From Mesorhizobium ventifaucium (GTDB taxonomy: Bacteria; Pseudomonadota; Alphaproteobacteria; Rhizobiales; Rhizobiaceae), in contig NZ_CAKXZS010000009.1 of the NCBI RefSeq assembly GCF_935822925.1, positions 20,963 to 84,962 of the forward strand: a stretch of 64,000 bases of DNA, in the 5' to 3' direction. The notes under the pieces were generated by a model. It saw nothing but the letters and a program-made list of their open reading frames with translations. It was not told where the DNA came from and made no database searches. Positions 21,277 through 29,914 of this stretch are shown one piece after another. A program made the translations under genes and the position numbers. How positions within the stretch are numbered: position 1 is the first letter of the stretch; every line of letters starts with the position of its first letter.

Positions 21277-21840
21277 GTGACCAGCCCGGAAAAAACAACT
21301 GTTAAGGCGACTGTAGCATTGCAGCGGCCCGCAACCGGCACCGCAGCACGCTGGTATGCCGCCAGCGTGTTTCCGGGAAAAGAAGACGTCGCCGAACGGC
21401 ATCTTCGGTTACAGGGGTTTCACCCGTTTGTACCTCGCTGCGAGAAGACCATACGTCATGCCCGGCGCATCGAGACGCGACCGGCGGCGTATTTTCCAGG
21501 TTACATGTTCATCGCCCTCGATGTCGCGCTGCAGCAGTGGCGCTCGGTCAATGGAACGTTTGGCGTGCGCTCCCTCATCATGCAGGGCGAGCGGCCATTG
21601 CCGGTCCTGTCGGGGCTGGTGGAGCGGTTCATTGCCCTGACCGGCAAGGATGGCCTGCTTGATTTCACCGGAGGCCTCGCTGCGGGCTCTTCGGTTCGGA
21701 TTCTCTCGGGTCCTTTCGCCGAGATGATCGGTCGCCTTGACCGGCTCGATCCCGCCGGAAGGGCCCGGGTCCTGGTTGCCATCATGAATGGCGAGATCCC
21801 TGTTGACATGGATTCAAGGGAACTCGTCGCGATCGCATAA
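21277..21840 (+). CDS. NusG-like transcription antitermination protein (RfaH/LoaP-type paralogue)
   Basis: 187 residues. NGN domain starts ARWYAASVFPGKEDVAERHL and runs through YFPGYMFIALD; a C-terminal KOW segment reads GSSVRILSGPFAEMIGRLDRL. Specialised NusG paralogues of this size commonly head long polysaccharide operons and let polymerase read through. GTG 21277 has GAGAGGGG 5 bases upstream and is preferred to ATG 21238, which has none. Stands immediately before the sugar-transferase and the rest of the locus on the same strand. Housekeeping nusG would sit beside secE and ribosomal genes, absent here. Confidence 0.82.
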   Translation: MTSPEKTTVKATVALQRPATGTAARWYAASVFPGKEDVAERHLRLQGFHPFVPRCEKTIRHARRIETRPAAYFPGYMFIALDVALQQWRSVNGTFGVRSLIMQGERPLPVLSGLVERFIALTGKDGLLDFTGGLAAGSSVRILSGPFAEMIGRLDRLDPAGRARVLVAIMNGEIPVDMDSRELVAIA

Positions 21841-22115
21841 TTGACGCTCGGATTATGCGATGCAGGCTGCTGCAAAGTCGGCTCTCGGGTTTCACCCGGG
21901 AGTGCGGTAGCCATTGTTGGAGATTGTGCCTTTTGACCGAAGCAGGCGAAAAACAGATGGGCAGCCGAGGGCTGCTTCACCGGCTCCCTCGGTATATCGG
22001 TTGACCGGTCGAGGAATTTTGATTTGAAATCCTTATTGTCGGATCGAAGAATTATCGGGCCCCGAGAATTGAGAATGGTCGAATTCTCTACCGATATGCC
22101 AGTGAGCGCCTGGAA
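21841..22115. other. Intergenic leader before the sugar transferase
   Basis: 275 bases, AT-richer than the surroundings towards its 3' end, no gene recognised. A 7-bp stem (GAGAATT 22064-22070 with AATTCTC 22082-22088) lies about 30 bases before the TTG start. It could be a target for the NusG-like factor or only a chance hairpin. Confidence 0.35.
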
Positions 22116-23396
22116 TTGAATGCTCCAATCATAAAGCCGCAAAGCCAGCGGCACCTGCTGCATCGGATTAGATTTCAGCTTCTTGGTGGATTGGCTTTTG
22201 CAATTCTAACTCCTGCGCTAGTTAGAATGCTGATAAATACCGATATATTGTATGACTCAAACGTTCAGATTACGATGTTTGCGGGCATCGTCGCACATAC
22301 TTCAGGATTTTTTTTCTTCCGTCGAATAATCAATCTGCCGGGCGTCGCGGCTGCTGGGTATATTTTGCCCACTTTTGCGCTGTCCTACGGACTTGTATAT
22401 TTGGCGATTTTCCTGTTCCGAATTGACTACAGCGCTTTCCAGGCAGCCGGCAGTTTGACGCTGTCAATCTTCTGGTATTTCAGTCTGAGCATCCTGAGCC
22501 GGCGCCTGGACCCGTACAGTCTCGCCGTGGTTCCAGGCGGGTCTGTCAGTCGTCTTGACGAGATTAGCGGCGTGAATTGGCATTGGCTCCGCTCCCCCGA
22601 GACGGTCATTGACCGCGTGAGCGGCGTCGTGGCCGACCTTCGTGCCGAGCTATCCGATGATTGGGAGCGCTACATAGCCGACCAGGCTCTCGCGGGCGTT
22701 CCTGTCTATCACGTCAAGCAGATCAGTGAGTCTCTGACGGGTCGCGTTGAAATTGAGCATTTGTCCGAAAACACGCTGGGTTCGCTTAATCCCAACCAGG
22801 CTTACATCAAGATCAAGCAGGTGATCGACTGGGTTTCCGCCCTGTTAGCCCTGATTATGCTGGCGCCGTTCTTATTATTGATTGCGCTGATGATCAGGCT
22901 GGAATCTCCCGGACCTGCCATATTTCGCCAGGAGCGCTTAGGCTACGGCGGAAAATCATTTACGGTCTTTAAGTTCCGAACAATGACCGTCAGCGCACCT
23001 GATGCGGCCAACGTTCGCAGTCTTGCAGTGACGAAGCCGGGCGACAGCAGGATCACCCGGCTCGGCCGCTTCCTTCGCAGGAGCCGAATTGACGAACTGC
23101 CGCAGTTGATAAATATCGTTCGCTCGGAAATGAGTTGGATTGGGCCCCGCCCCGAAGCGACGGTGTTGTCTTCTCATTATTCGATGGCGCTGCCGTTCTA
23201 TCGCTACCGAAATATCGTTCGTCCAGGAATTTCAGGGTGGGCTCAGGTGAATCAGGGATACGTGTCGGACGACGACGACGAGATCGAGAAGCTGCACTAT
23301 GATTTCTATTACATCAAGAATTTCTCGCCATGGCTCGATATCGTTATTGTGCTAAGGACCCTAAAAACGATGCTAAGCGGGTTTGGGTCACGATAA
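22116..23396 (+). CDS. Undecaprenyl-phosphate sugar-1-phosphate transferase (initiating glycosyltransferase)
   Basis: 426 residues. N-terminal hydrophobic segments (about 21-40, 50-67, 78-103, 112-130), then a cytoplasmic linker and a C-terminal bacterial sugar-transferase domain: KQVIDWVSALLALIMLAPFLL membrane segment, FRQERLGYGGKSFTVFKFRTM, LRRSRIDELPQLINI and GPRPE. It moves a sugar-1-phosphate to the lipid carrier, starting repeat-unit assembly at the inner membrane. The only available start is TTG 22116 with a poor ribosome site. A 9-bp inverted repeat (22203-22211/22220-22228) lies inside the N-terminal coding region. Confidence 0.88.
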   Translation: MNAPIIKPQSQRHLLHRIRFQLLGGLAFAILTPALVRMLINTDILYDSNVQITMFAGIVAHTSGFFFFRRIINLPGVAAAGYILPTFALSYGLVYLAIFLFRIDYSAFQAAGSLTLSIFWYFSLSILSRRLDPYSLAVVPGGSVSRLDEISGVNWHWLRSPETVIDRVSGVVADLRAELSDDWERYIADQALAGVPVYHVKQISESLTGRVEIEHLSENTLGSLNPNQAYIKIKQVIDWVSALLALIMLAPFLLLIALMIRLESPGPAIFRQERLGYGGKSFTVFKFRTMTVSAPDAANVRSLAVTKPGDSRITRLGRFLRRSRIDELPQLINIVRSEMSWIGPRPEATVLSSHYSMALPFYRYRNIVRPGISGWAQVNQGYVSDDDDEIEKLHYDFYYIKNFSPWLDIVIVLRTLKTMLSGFGSR

Positions 23397-23488
23397 TAGC
23401 CAAGTTGAATTAGTCTGCTCCAGGGGTCGAATGCCGCCGTTCGACTGGAGAATATGGTTGTGTTTCTATAGCCGCCGAAGGGAACAAA

Positions 23489-24583
23489 ATGAGCCGAAAA
23501 ACCGCACTCATCACCGGCATCACCGGTCAGGATGGCGCCTATCTGGCGGAACTCCTGCTGGCAAAGGGCTATGACGTCCACGGCATCAAGCGACGTTCAT
23601 CGTCGTTCAACACCGGTCGCATCGACAATCTCTACCAGGATCCGCATGAGAAGGACGTAAGGCTGTCGCTGCATTATGGCGACATGACCGACGCCACCAA
23701 CCTCATCCGCATCGTCCAGGAGGTGCAGCCAGACGAGATCTACAATCTCGCTGCACAATCGCATGTCCAGGTGAGTTTCGAGACCGCGGAATATACCGCG
23801 AATGCCGACGCGATCGGCACATTGCGTCTCCTTGAAGCCATCCGGCTGCTTGGCCTGACAAAAAAGACGCGTTTTTACCAAGCGTCGACTTCCGAGCTCT
23901 ACGGCAAGGTGCAGGAGATTCCGCAGCGGGAGACGACGCCTTTCTATCCTCGCTCGCCCTATGCGGCGGCAAAGATTTACGCCTACTGGATCACCGTGAA
24001 TTACCGCGAAGCTTACGATATCCATGCTTCCAACGGCATCCTGTTCAATCACGAAAGCCCGATGCGCGGCGAGACCTTCGTCACCCGCAAGATCACGCGC
24101 GCGGCTGCTGCAATCAGGCTCGGCCTCCAGGACAAGCTCTACCTCGGCAATCTGTCGGCTGAACGGGATTGGGGCCATGCCCGCGATTACGTCGAAGGCA
24201 TGTGGAGAATCCTTCAGCATGAAGTGCCGGACGACTACGTCCTTGCAACCGGCGTAAAGAATTCGGTCCGCCGCTTTGTCGAGCTTGCATTCAGCGAGGT
24301 CGGCATCGAGATCGAGTGGGTCGGTTCCGGTATCGACGAAAAAGGCGTCGATGCAAAATCAGGCGCTGTCCTGATCGAGGTGGATCCGCGCTATTTCAGG
24401 CCGACCGAAGTAGAGCTGTTGATCGGCGACCCCTCGAAAGCGGAGCGCGTTCTCGGGTGGAAGGCAACAACCTCGCTCGATGCGATGGTCCAGGAAATGG
24501 TTCAGTCCGACCTTGAAACGGTAAGACGGGAATTCGAGCACCGGCGCCTGGATGAGGATCGAATCCGCGTTGCGGCACAGTAG
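23489..24583 (+). CDS. gmd: GDP-mannose 4,6-dehydratase
   Basis: 364 residues, short-chain dehydrogenase fold. N-terminal NADP motif [34 protein letters not shown], catalytic YAAAK and [16 protein letters not shown] are diagnostic. Converts GDP-mannose to GDP-4-keto-6-deoxymannose, precursor of GDP-L-fucose, GDP-D-rhamnose or GDP-perosamine. No fcl or rmd gene is seen in the window, so the next step must be encoded elsewhere. Start ATG 23489 with AAGGGAACAAA upstream. Confidence 0.95.
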   Translation: MSRKTALITGITGQDGAYLAELLLAKGYDVHGIKRRSSSFNTGRIDNLYQDPHEKDVRLSLHYGDMTDATNLIRIVQEVQPDEIYNLAAQSHVQVSFETAEYTANADAIGTLRLLEAIRLLGLTKKTRFYQASTSELYGKVQEIPQRETTPFYPRSPYAAAKIYAYWITVNYREAYDIHASNGILFNHESPMRGETFVTRKITRAAAAIRLGLQDKLYLGNLSAERDWGHARDYVEGMWRILQHEVPDDYVLATGVKNSVRRFVELAFSEVGIEIEWVGSGIDEKGVDAKSGAVLIEVDPRYFRPTEVELLIGDPSKAERVLGWKATTSLDAMVQEMVQSDLETVRREFEHRRLDEDRIRVAAQ

Positions 24584-24602
24584 GCGACTGGGCCGGGTCG
24601 AC

Positions 24603-25382
24603 ATGAAAATCTCGGTCTTGACCGTCTGTTGGAACTCTGCGGCGACGATCAGGCATACGATCGATAGCTTCCTGGCCCAGGATCATCGCGACAAGGAACT
24701 GGTGGTCATCGACGGCAATTCGTCGGACGAGACGGTGTCAATTGTCCGGTCCTACCCACAGGAGCAGATCCGGCTGGTCAGCGAGCCCGACAGCGGAATG
24801 TATGATGCACTCAACAAGGGACTCGCACTTTGCACGGGCGAGGCAATCGGGGCTCTTAACGCGGACGACGCGTTCCATGACAGTTCCGTGCTCGGCAAGA
24901 TCAGCGGGGCGCTTGCCGACGCCGAAATTGTCCACGGCCATCTCGACTTTGTCGACAACCATGACAACAAACGGGTCGTTCGTCGCTGGCGGGCAGAACC
25001 CAGACCTCACAACGGGTTCCGTTCGGGTTGGATGCCTGCTCACCCGACCTTCTATGTCCGGCGCCGCGTTGCCGAAAAGGTCGGATCGTTCGACCTGACG
25101 CTGAAGGTTTCCTCAGACTACGATTGGATGCTGCGGGCCGTCGAGCTCCATGGATTCAGGCTCGCGACGATGGATCAGGTCCTTGTTGACATGATGATCG
25201 GAGGCGCAAGCACAAGGAGCTTCCGTTCCCACATCGGACACAATCTGGAAGCGCTACGTTCCAGACGCCGTTGGCTTGGGTCAGGGCCCCTCGACTACGC
25301 GCTCATTGCGAAGCCAGTGCGCAAGCTGGGGCAGCTTTCGTCGAAACAAGGCGGTAAATCACGCATGAAGAAATCTATCTGA
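24603..25382 (+). CDS. Glycosyltransferase family 2
   Basis: 259 residues, GT-A fold: ISVLTVCWNSAATIRHTIDSFLAQDH, VIDGNSSDETV, DSGMYDALNKGL and GALNADDAF (DXD-type metal site). WcaA/colanic-acid-like enzymes share this pattern. Start is ATG 24603, following GCCGGGTCG; an in-frame codon at 24552 would overlap gmd. Its stop overlaps the next start by one base (TGATG), so the genes are coupled. Confidence 0.85.
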   Translation: MKISVLTVCWNSAATIRHTIDSFLAQDHRDKELVVIDGNSSDETVSIVRSYPQEQIRLVSEPDSGMYDALNKGLALCTGEAIGALNADDAFHDSSVLGKISGALADAEIVHGHLDFVDNHDNKRVVRRWRAEPRPHNGFRSGWMPAHPTFYVRRRVAEKVGSFDLTLKVSSDYDWMLRAVELHGFRLATMDQVLVDMMIGGASTRSFRSHIGHNLEALRSRRRWLGSGPLDYALIAKPVRKLGQLSSKQGGKSRMKKSI

Positions 25383-25993
25383 TGAATGACCCAAAGAGCA
25401 TTTTGGAGCCGATCGGAGGCTATGCCCTTGACCTCATTGCGAAGGTGCGCAACCGACAGTTTGTCCCGCATTCGCTAACGAAGTTGCACAATATGAAAAC
25501 CTGCAGGGATATGACTGGCGCCACGACTGCGGTGGAAATTGGCTCCTACAAGGGCGTGACGACAAAACGAATATCTCACCTGTTTGAGAAGGTGATCTCG
25601 GTCGAAATTGACGAAGCACTGTATCATCAAGCCAGCAAGCGCTGCGCGGGACGGAAAAATGTGAAATTGCTGCTCGGCGACGGCGCCAAGCTGCTGCCCG
25701 AAATAGCTTCGCGGGTGAACAAGGCGCTTATCTATCTGGATGGACACTTCAGCGGTGGCGAAACGGGACAGGGCGACGAGCCGGAGCCGGTGCTGAAAGA
25801 ACTCGATCTCATCGCGCCTTTCATCTCGAATTTTGTTGCGGTTGTGGTCGATGATTTCCGACTCTTCGGCGTCGAGCCGGGATGGCCAAGGAAATCGGAA
25901 GTGATGCAAAAGCTGGAAATGCTGCTGCCGGAAACACAATGGAGACTTTCCGTCCTCAACGATCAGTTTTTGGCCGTCCGAAAGCTTGGCTAG
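25382..25993 (+). CDS. Class I SAM-dependent methyltransferase-like protein
   Basis: 203 residues. The SAM-binding glycine motif appears as TAVEIGSYKGVTTKRI, followed by VISVEIDEALYHQA (acidic residue after strand 2) and NVKLLLGDGAKLL. YLDGHFSGGET resembles the Methyltransf_24 group. Presumably methylates a sugar of the polysaccharide; substrate unknown. Confidence 0.7.
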   Translation: MNDPKSILEPIGGYALDLIAKVRNRQFVPHSLTKLHNMKTCRDMTGATTAVEIGSYKGVTTKRISHLFEKVISVEIDEALYHQASKRCAGRKNVKLLLGDGAKLLPEIASRVNKALIYLDGHFSGGETGQGDEPEPVLKELDLIAPFISNFVAVVVDDFRLFGVEPGWPRKSEVMQKLEMLLPETQWRLSVLNDQFLAVRKLG

Positions 25994-26840
25994 ATTGGCG
26001 TCCCATGATGAACTGACCAGGGGAGGACCGTGGCATCTGCCGGTTCTTAGCCGCTGGGATGCGGGTGTCATCCGCTCACCCGGGCCAGGGCTAGGCAATC
26101 TTCTCTTTCCGATCGCGCGCGCGTTGATCGGGCAGAAGGTTCACGGCGGTGTCTTCATTCATCCGACCCTGAGACAGCTCAAGCTGGGAACATTCCTCCG
26201 CCGCGAACGGGACACGCGAACCTACGGCAACGTGATACGCAGCCGCACGGGTGCCGAGTGGCGCGATTGGGCGCAAGCTCAGTGGTGTCCGAAGGTCGAC
26301 GAAGATGCCTATCGCGGCGAGATCGGCGTTGCGGTGCGCTATTCGGGCCTAAAGAGTTATTTCCATGACCTCGCCGGTCATGGCGAAATCGTGTCGGCCT
26401 GGCTCAAGGATACGGTCCGCGGCGTCGGAGTCATGGACGATGCTTATGACATAGGGCTCCACATCCGGCTCGGTGATTTCGCGCAGTCTGGTAGCGATCA
26501 GGGTGGCAATAATGTTCGGTTGCCCTTCGATTGGTATCGCGCCGCACTCGCAGAAGCACGGCGGCTCGCTGGCACCGCAAATCCGCGAACTACGCTTTTT
26601 ACGGATGGCGACGTGAACTTCGTCAAGCGCGAATTGGGGATACCGGATCTTACGATGGATCCGAGCGGCAATGCGCTCACCGCGATGCACAATCTGTCAC
26701 GGGCGCGTGTGGTGATCGCTTCCCGATCGACGTTTTCCATGTGGGCAGTCTATCTTGGTGGCATGCCAGCGATCTGGGACGGGAAATTCGATCTTCAACG
26801 CGGCTTTCCCGGACGCCCTGGTCTCGACCATAGACTTTAA
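25986..26840 (+). CDS. GT11-like (alpha-1,2-fucosyltransferase-type) glycosyltransferase
   Basis: 284 residues. Three family blocks are visible: GPGLGNLLFPIARAL (cf. GLGNQLFQYA), GLHIRLGDF (cf. HIRRGDY) and ASRSTFSMWAVYLGG (cf. SNSTFSWWAAYL). Such enzymes usually transfer L-fucose or another 6-deoxyhexose from a GDP donor, which fits gmd upstream. The start is uncertain: TTG 25986 overlaps the previous gene by 8 bases, TTG 25995 is the alternative, and no good ribosome site is seen. Confidence 0.65.
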   Translation: MARLASHDELTRGGPWHLPVLSRWDAGVIRSPGPGLGNLLFPIARALIGQKVHGGVFIHPTLRQLKLGTFLRRERDTRTYGNVIRSRTGAEWRDWAQAQWCPKVDEDAYRGEIGVAVRYSGLKSYFHDLAGHGEIVSAWLKDTVRGVGVMDDAYDIGLHIRLGDFAQSGSDQGGNNVRLPFDWYRAALAEARRLAGTANPRTTLFTDGDVNFVKRELGIPDLTMDPSGNALTAMHNLSRARVVIASRSTFSMWAVYLGGMPAIWDGKFDLQRGFPGRPGLDHRL

Positions 26841-28012
26841 TGCGGGCGGTTAGGGAATATTCGATGATGTCGTTTCAGAGCGAGCACCGCAGATTTGATG
26901 CTGGGCCAGGCGCCAAAGCGAGATCGAGCCCCCGACCCTCCGTGATGGGGCAAGTCGTCACGCGAGGCTACGTCACCGTGGGCTCGCCCCTTGGGCATCG
27001 CGAGTCTTATGTCGAGACTTTGTCTGGTGTCACAGGGCTCACTCGACTCATCGAACCTCGCGGCGTTTCGACGTTGAGGACGCTTCTGGCCGCGGACTCA
27101 GTGCTGTTTGCCACGCTTGAGGACGACATCGCGTTCTTTTTTGTCGTAGCCATATTGCGCGCCGTCCTCGGTCGCCGCACGGTCGCGATCTTCATGAGTC
27201 CGAGGCTTTGCTTCATCGGGGGCTTCTTTAAAACCACTGTGCGGCGCCACGCTTTTCGCCTTCTCAAGCGGCTCCGAAGTGTGACCTTACTGTCGATCCT
27301 GCCCTTCTATCTCGATCAACGGTTCGCGAGCGTGGCAGATAACTGGATTTACGATCCGCAGTTTTGGGATTTGGACAGTAGGACCGCGTACGCCGATTGG
27401 CCCGACAGCGCACTTGCGCAGGACGTGAAACGGAAGGCCCAGGGTCGCCCCATCCTCTTGTTTCTTGGCGGACCGTCCGTCATGAAAGGTTTTCCGTTCC
27501 TGGCCAAAATCTTGCAAGCCAAGCCTGCCATTACCGACCGGCTGATGATTGTCGTCGCCGGTAAAGTCCCGGCAGATCAAAAGCGGTTCGCAGAACTGGT
27601 GAGCGAGGCCGGCGGCCTGGTGATCGACCGCTATCTGACTGATGACGAGGTTTTGTCTGCGAAGCTGTGCGCTACCTGCCTATGGGCCTGCTACGACCCG
27701 TCCTATGATTCTTCTTCCGGGCTGTTCGGCCGCGCCATGCAGCTTGGTAAACAAGCCATTGTCCGGCGGGGATCGTACATTGACAGCATTGCATCGCACC
27801 TCAATTATCCGGTTCATCGTTGCGCATTCGGTGATATTGACGAGGGCGTGGCAATTCTCACGAAGATCGGCGAAGCGGACACGCAGCCGCAGTCCGACGG
27901 TATAGCAATGACATGCCGGGACCAATCGGTGGCACGTTTGCGTGCGGCATTTGAAAATCGGGACAATGACTTTGCCGACGCAACTGGCGGGAAAGCTGAA
28001 CCGCATCGGTAG
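26840..28012 (+). CDS. Putative GT4-like glycosyltransferase
   Basis: 390 residues. N-terminal half has a hydrophobic stretch (about residues 97-110, FFFVVAILRAVLG). C-terminal half resembles a GT-B nucleotide-sugar domain: RPILLFLGGPSVMKGF, RLMIVVAGKVP, YLTDDEVLSAKLCATCLWACYDPSYDSSSGLFGRAM. Sequence identity to known families is not obvious by eye, so the assignment is tentative. Start overlaps the preceding stop by one base (TAATG). Confidence 0.55.
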   Translation: MRAVREYSMMSFQSEHRRFDAGPGAKARSSPRPSVMGQVVTRGYVTVGSPLGHRESYVETLSGVTGLTRLIEPRGVSTLRTLLAADSVLFATLEDDIAFFFVVAILRAVLGRRTVAIFMSPRLCFIGGFFKTTVRRHAFRLLKRLRSVTLLSILPFYLDQRFASVADNWIYDPQFWDLDSRTAYADWPDSALAQDVKRKAQGRPILLFLGGPSVMKGFPFLAKILQAKPAITDRLMIVVAGKVPADQKRFAELVSEAGGLVIDRYLTDDEVLSAKLCATCLWACYDPSYDSSSGLFGRAMQLGKQAIVRRGSYIDSIASHLNYPVHRCAFGDIDEGVAILTKIGEADTQPQSDGIAMTCRDQSVARLRAAFENRDNDFADATGGKAEPHR

Positions 28013-28815
28013 TGGCAAAAAACAAGAAATCCCAAGCATCAAAATGGAACATCATGGGTCCGCAGACTAAACAGGCTCTACGCGACGTCGGCCGACGGTT
28101 TGGCTTGGACATCCGGCTGAACGGCCTGAATTCGCGCGATGACCTTCGTTTCATTCATTTCCTGCGCATGCACGGGATCGATACGGTTCTCGATGTAGGC
28201 GCCAATCGGGGGCAATTCGCCCAGCAGCTTTTCAAAAGCGGGTTTGAGGGGCGTATCATCTCGTTCGAGCCGCTGCCCGACGAGCACGCGCTCTTGCTCG
28301 AAGCGGCCGCAGTGTTCGGGGACCGATGGTCCATCGCACCGCGTTTGGCAGTGGGCGACAAAGCGGGCAGGGCGAGCTTTTATGTTACGCAGGGCTCTGC
28401 CAGCAGCTCGCTGCTCGAGCCGCTCGGAGGCTTCGTCGAGTCGGCCCCGCAGGTCAAGGTGGACAGGCAGATCGAGGTCGAAACCCAGAGGCTCGACGCA
28501 CTTTGGCCTAACCTTGGTCTGATCGGTCGCAATGTCTTCTTGAAGATCGATGTGCAGGGCAGCGAGGCCCTGGTTCTTGAGGGCGCGCGCGCCGTCCTGC
28601 CGCACGTTCAGGGCATTCTCGTCGAGCTTTCGTTGGTCGATCTTTATGCCGGGCAATCTTCGGGGATCGCGGTACAGCAGTGGATGGCCGAGCAGGGTTT
28701 CGGCCTATGGGACATCTGGATTGGATTCCGCAATCCGCAAACCCATCGGCTTAACCAGATCGATGCGCTTTTTTTTCGGGATGGCAATGGCACTACAGGC
28801 GAGGCTGCTCAGTGA
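28012..28815 (+). CDS. FkbM family methyltransferase
   Basis: 267 residues. SAM site DTVLDVGANRGQFAQQLFKSG, then ISFEPLPDEHALL, LAVGDKAGRASFYV, FLKIDVQGSEALVLEGA and the C-terminal LFFRDGN, all typical of FkbM. Likely O-methylates a sugar residue. GTG start at 28012 overlaps the previous stop by one base (TAGTG). Confidence 0.85.
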   Translation: MAKNKKSQASKWNIMGPQTKQALRDVGRRFGLDIRLNGLNSRDDLRFIHFLRMHGIDTVLDVGANRGQFAQQLFKSGFEGRIISFEPLPDEHALLLEAAAVFGDRWSIAPRLAVGDKAGRASFYVTQGSASSSLLEPLGGFVESAPQVKVDRQIEVETQRLDALWPNLGLIGRNVFLKIDVQGSEALVLEGARAVLPHVQGILVELSLVDLYAGQSSGIAVQQWMAEQGFGLWDIWIGFRNPQTHRLNQIDALFFRDGNGTTGEAAQ

Positions 28816-28871
28816 AAGTCGTTCAAATCGTCGATTGTCTTGGCAGGGGCGTAGATGCGCGCACTGCCTGA
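28812..28871 (+). pseudogene. Remnant 5' end of a glycosyltransferase gene
   Basis: A GTG at 28812 overlaps the FkbM stop (GTGA) and reads VKVVQIVDCLGRGVDARTA before a TGA at 28869-28871. This looks like the N-terminus of a GT4 enzyme (pattern MKVLQVID.LGRGGAE) and has the same coupled overlap as intact genes of the locus. What follows, 28872-28934, is not coding in this frame and leads into AT-rich DNA, so it marks a breakpoint. Confidence 0.5.
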
Positions 28872-28934
28872 TCTCTGTCGGAAAGCGGTATTCGATTCAA
28901 ACAATCCATCTGGAATACTTAGGAAGACAGACGG

Positions 28935-29864
28935 ATGAGCAAATTTTCGGTCAGCGTCATTATTCCAACTTTTAGGCGGATTCCAATGCTTCGTAGAGCC
29001 TTGAGAGGCGTTTTGGAGCAATCCTCTACGCCTGATGAGGTGCTAGTGATTGTCTCCGATCCAGATGAGTATGATGAGATTTTTCGCCTCGATGAGGTCG
29101 CAAAAAACAACACCGTTCGTGTCATTTCCTGCTCCAAACGACTGAAAGGTGGTGAAGCAAGGAATGTTGGCATTAAGAATGCTTCTGGAGAAATTATATT
29201 TTTTCTTGATGATGACGATCACTGGTTACCAAATAAGATCGAACGACATTTAGCTGCACACACTGCGAATCGACGTATCGGTGTAGTCTATTCAGGCGCG
29301 ATCGTACGTCACGATAGCGGTAAAAGGAAAGATACTTTCGCCTTTGGCCGACCGGTACCGGAAAACGTCGTAACGGCAATGTCGGATGGCTCATTTGCCC
29401 TGCATACCGCTAGCGCTGTCTCTGCGAGAAAGACGTGCCTGGACGCAGTGGATGGGTTCGACCCCGAGCTATCAAGTTTCCAAGACTGGGATCTTTGGTT
29501 GCGGATGGCTATGAACGAAGTTAAATTCTATAGCATTCATGAGCCATTGACTATTTACACGCTTCACGGAGGATATAGTGTTTCCAAGGATTCGAATACA
29601 CGATTGCATGGATTAAAACAGCTATATGACAAGTATAAATGTAAACTTAACATTGATAAATTTTACAAGAAGCACAGTTCATTGATAGCATATGGTGAAC
29701 TTTCAGATATTGTGCAAAGAAAAGATGTATTGTACTTTGCTAAAGCCTATCTTAACTGTGTTAGAAGCGGTAGAATTGACCCTCTGGGGGCGCTTTCGAT
29801 GAAGATATTTGCGAAGCTCCTGTTCTCTGCATTTCGTCCTCAATACGTCCACCCTCACGACTAG
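28935..29864 (+). CDS. Glycosyltransferase family 2, AT-rich
   Basis: 309 residues. GT-A motifs VSVIIPTFRRIPMLRRAL, GGEARNVGIKNASGEIIFFLDDDDHW (DXD site) and SFQDWDLWLRMA (catalytic acidic block). Codon use shifts to AT-rich towards the 3' end (29540-29780 is full of ATA, AAA and TTA), unlike the GC-rich neighbours, which suggests recent acquisition. Gene begins just after a broken glycosyltransferase start. Confidence 0.85.
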   Translation: MSKFSVSVIIPTFRRIPMLRRALRGVLEQSSTPDEVLVIVSDPDEYDEIFRLDEVAKNNTVRVISCSKRLKGGEARNVGIKNASGEIIFFLDDDDHWLPNKIERHLAAHTANRRIGVVYSGAIVRHDSGKRKDTFAFGRPVPENVVTAMSDGSFALHTASAVSARKTCLDAVDGFDPELSSFQDWDLWLRMAMNEVKFYSIHEPLTIYTLHGGYSVSKDSNTRLHGLKQLYDKYKCKLNIDKFYKKHSSLIAYGELSDIVQRKDVLYFAKAYLNCVRSGRIDPLGALSMKIFAKLLFSAFRPQYVHPHD

Positions 29865-29914
29865 GTAAGCCGTAGCTAGCGAATGGAATCCGGCCAGGGC
29901 AAAGAGTACAAACG

